DNA of 5,628 nt from RUG754 sp041856085 (GTDB lineage: Bacteria; Bacillota; Clostridia; Peptostreptococcales; Anaerovoracaceae), in the NCBI GenBank assembly GCA_041856085.1, contig JBHAFL010000107.1, positions 1 through 5,628 on the forward strand, given 5' to 3'. Shown here piece after piece: positions 4,519 through 5,628 of this stretch (its first letter is position 1; each line of letters opens with the position of its first letter). Both the position numbers and the translations under genes were made by a program. Under the pieces are notes generated by a model, which was not told the origin of the DNA, made no database searches, and saw only the letters and a program-made list of their open reading frames with translations.

Positions 4519-5628
4519 CTAAAATAGGTTTCTCTTATATCTAAGATACAGCTTCTTCAGGGTTTCGAGCTGAGACTGAAGCTCACACTGGAGCTCCGAA
4601 GCCTTATCATAGTCCTCATTTTCGAGAGCGTCTCTTGCCATAGTCAACAGCGATTTTTTCGCCGTCGTGTCCTTAGCTATATGATATCTCAAGCTGTTTA
4701 ACTCTTCCCATAATCTTTCGTCGAGGTCGGTCGCGTCTTCGCCGTGTCTTCTGAGACATTCCCTTACGTCAGTCATAGCGTTCGGTATGTTTCTCGCGTT
4801 AAACTCGGTTGCCCATTCGTTAACGATATATGTCCTGTACGATATGAGCGATTCCTCGTCCATTATCCCCTCGGAGACGGCTCGCAGCTTATCAGGATAT
4901 CTGTCGAACGCCCTCATATTTTCCCAAACCGTTCTCGGCGGTACTCCGAACAGCCTGTCTCTTTCGGCAGGGGAGTATTCGGTGAAAAGATTTTTTTCGG
5001 AGCGATATTCTCTGTCCCTTTCGAGGTAAAAATCCTCTTCTCCCGCCTTTTTTGAGATGGACTTCTCGAGCTCGGACGGCGTCATCTTGTTTTCTAATGC
5101 CGCCCTGATACCGTCGAGCATAGCCATATATCCCGTAGCGAATATAAGGTAGGTATTCGACTTGGGGTTCGGCGATCTCAGTTCGAATCGCGTCGCAAGC
5201 GGATTATTCATATCTCTCACGAGTCCTACCAAGATAGTCCTGTTTCTCGACGGTTCGCTCGGGCTGTGACCGAGTGAGGTAACTATGCATATAGGCGCTT
5301 CGTAGCCCGGTTTCAGTCTCTTAAATGAGTTGGTCGAGGAACTGATGAACGGGTTCATAGCCTCGTAGTTCTTAAGAATTCCCATCAGAGCTCCGTAGCC
5401 TATCGGATTAAGGAAGTCGCAGCTCATATCGCTTGTATTGAACAGATTGACAAGCCTGCCGTCCTTAAGTCTCGCGGCTACTCCGAAGTGTGTGTGCTCT
5501 CCCGAGCCCGCCACGCCCTCAACCGGTTTAGCCTTAAAGGTGGTGCTCAGTCCGAAAGAGTTGAAGATGTCTCTCACAACATATTTTACAAGTTTTTCGT
5601 TATCGGCAGCCTGCATAGGCTCCGCATA
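4519..5628 (-). CDS. glnA: Glutamine synthetase, GSI-like long form with C-terminal extension, partial (N-terminus beyond window)
   Basis: Makes glutamine from glutamate, ammonia and ATP, and is the entry point of nitrogen assimilation in the cytoplasm. The frame is open to the edge: four codons (YAEP) precede the first visible Met, and 369 residues are seen. Active-site motifs appear in the GSI order. GSGEHTH (visible residues 41-47) has the metal-binding His. NSFKRLKPGYEAP is at 100-112. The phosphate-binding RNR is at 128-130. RFELRSPNP (147-155) has the metal-ligand Glu at 149 and the substrate Arg at 151. About 220 residues follow the last motif. A typical GSI of about 445 aa ends far sooner, so some 100-140 residues are extra, including a charged, probably coiled-coil tail (about 300-365). 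I recall similar enzymes of roughly 630 aa in Clostridia. The catalytic motifs do not look like GSIII (GlnN). The GSI adenylylation-type Tyr region is not recognisable. The gene symbol refers to function; the subclass is less certain. Confidence 0.93.
   Translation of the reverse strand, partial: YAEPMQAADNEKLVKYVVRDIFNSFGLSTTFKAKPVEGVAGSGEHTHFGVAARLKDGRLVNLFNTSDMSCDFLNPIGYGALMGILKNYEAMNPFISSSTNSFKRLKPGYEAPICIVTSLGHSPSEPSRNRTILVGLVRDMNNPLATRFELRSPNPKSNTYLIFATGYMAMLDGIRAALENKMTPSELEKSISKKAGEEDFYLERDREYRSEKNLFTEYSPAERDRLFGVPPRTVWENMRAFDRYPDKLRAVSEGIMDEESLISYRTYIVNEWATEFNARNIPNAMTDVRECLRRHGEDATDLDERLWEELNSLRYHIAKDTTAKKSLLTMARDALENEDYDKASELQCELQSQLETLKKLYLRYKRNLF

Noticed and set aside
5614..5616. 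First visible ATG of the glutamine synthetase as the true start
   Set aside because: The frame is open upstream to the window edge and the ATG lies just before core active-site motifs. The N-terminal half of the enzyme must lie outside the window.
1..5628. Mobile elements, CRISPR array, tRNA or rRNA genes
   Set aside because: Apart from the junction at 2933-3216, the window is packed with four housekeeping or signalling genes. I saw no transposase motifs, repeat-spacer pattern, terminal repeats or RNA gene signatures.

Overview
All four genes in this window lie on the minus strand, so they read from high to low coordinates. In that order they are the 3' part of a glutamine synthetase gene, serS, a terminator/promoter junction of about 285 bases, a membrane sensor histidine kinase, and a sigma-54 (NtrC-family) response regulator that runs off the low-coordinate edge. 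Several features fit a low-to-mid GC Firmicute of the Clostridia. These are the long-form glutamine synthetase with an extra helical C-terminal region, frequent ATA and AGA codons, strong AAGGAG-like ribosome binding sites, a textbook TTGACA-N17-TATACT promoter, and U-tailed intrinsic terminators. The taxonomic placement is inference; nothing here names a species.

Region by region: bases 5628-4519 hold the last 369 codons of a GSI-like glutamine synthetase. Its true start is outside the window. A 15-base gap with a ribosome binding site leads to serS (4503-3217, 428 aa, intact), so the two genes are probably one transcript. After serS come about 156 bases without a convincing gene. Next are a strong intrinsic terminator (3060-3024), a second mini-hairpin with a T-run (3022-3004), and immediately afterwards a near-consensus housekeeping promoter (2998-2970). 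This promoter drives a two-gene operon. The first gene is a 662-aa histidine kinase with an extracytoplasmic SBP_bac_3-type solute-binding domain, a PAS domain and an HisKA/HATPase core. The second is an NtrC-type regulator whose ATG overlaps the kinase stop codon (TAATG).

The two proteins look like a cognate pair. An extracellular small molecule, probably amino-acid-like, would be sensed by the kinase, which would phosphorylate the regulator, which would activate sigma-54 promoters. The targets are not visible; they may lie beyond base 1 or elsewhere. The most interesting part is the 285-base junction. Besides the terminator and housekeeping promoter, it contains a good sigma-54 -24/-12 match built out of the terminator's own descending arm and T-run. 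Two dyads lie about 80 and 108 bases upstream, where an NtrC-type activator would bind. A perfect 7-base inverted repeat runs from the -10 box to the edge of the kinase ribosome binding site. Together these suggest autoregulation of the two-component system, a hypothesis from sequence alone. The protein-coding content is of recognisable families, and I see no mobile element, CRISPR array, tRNA or rRNA.
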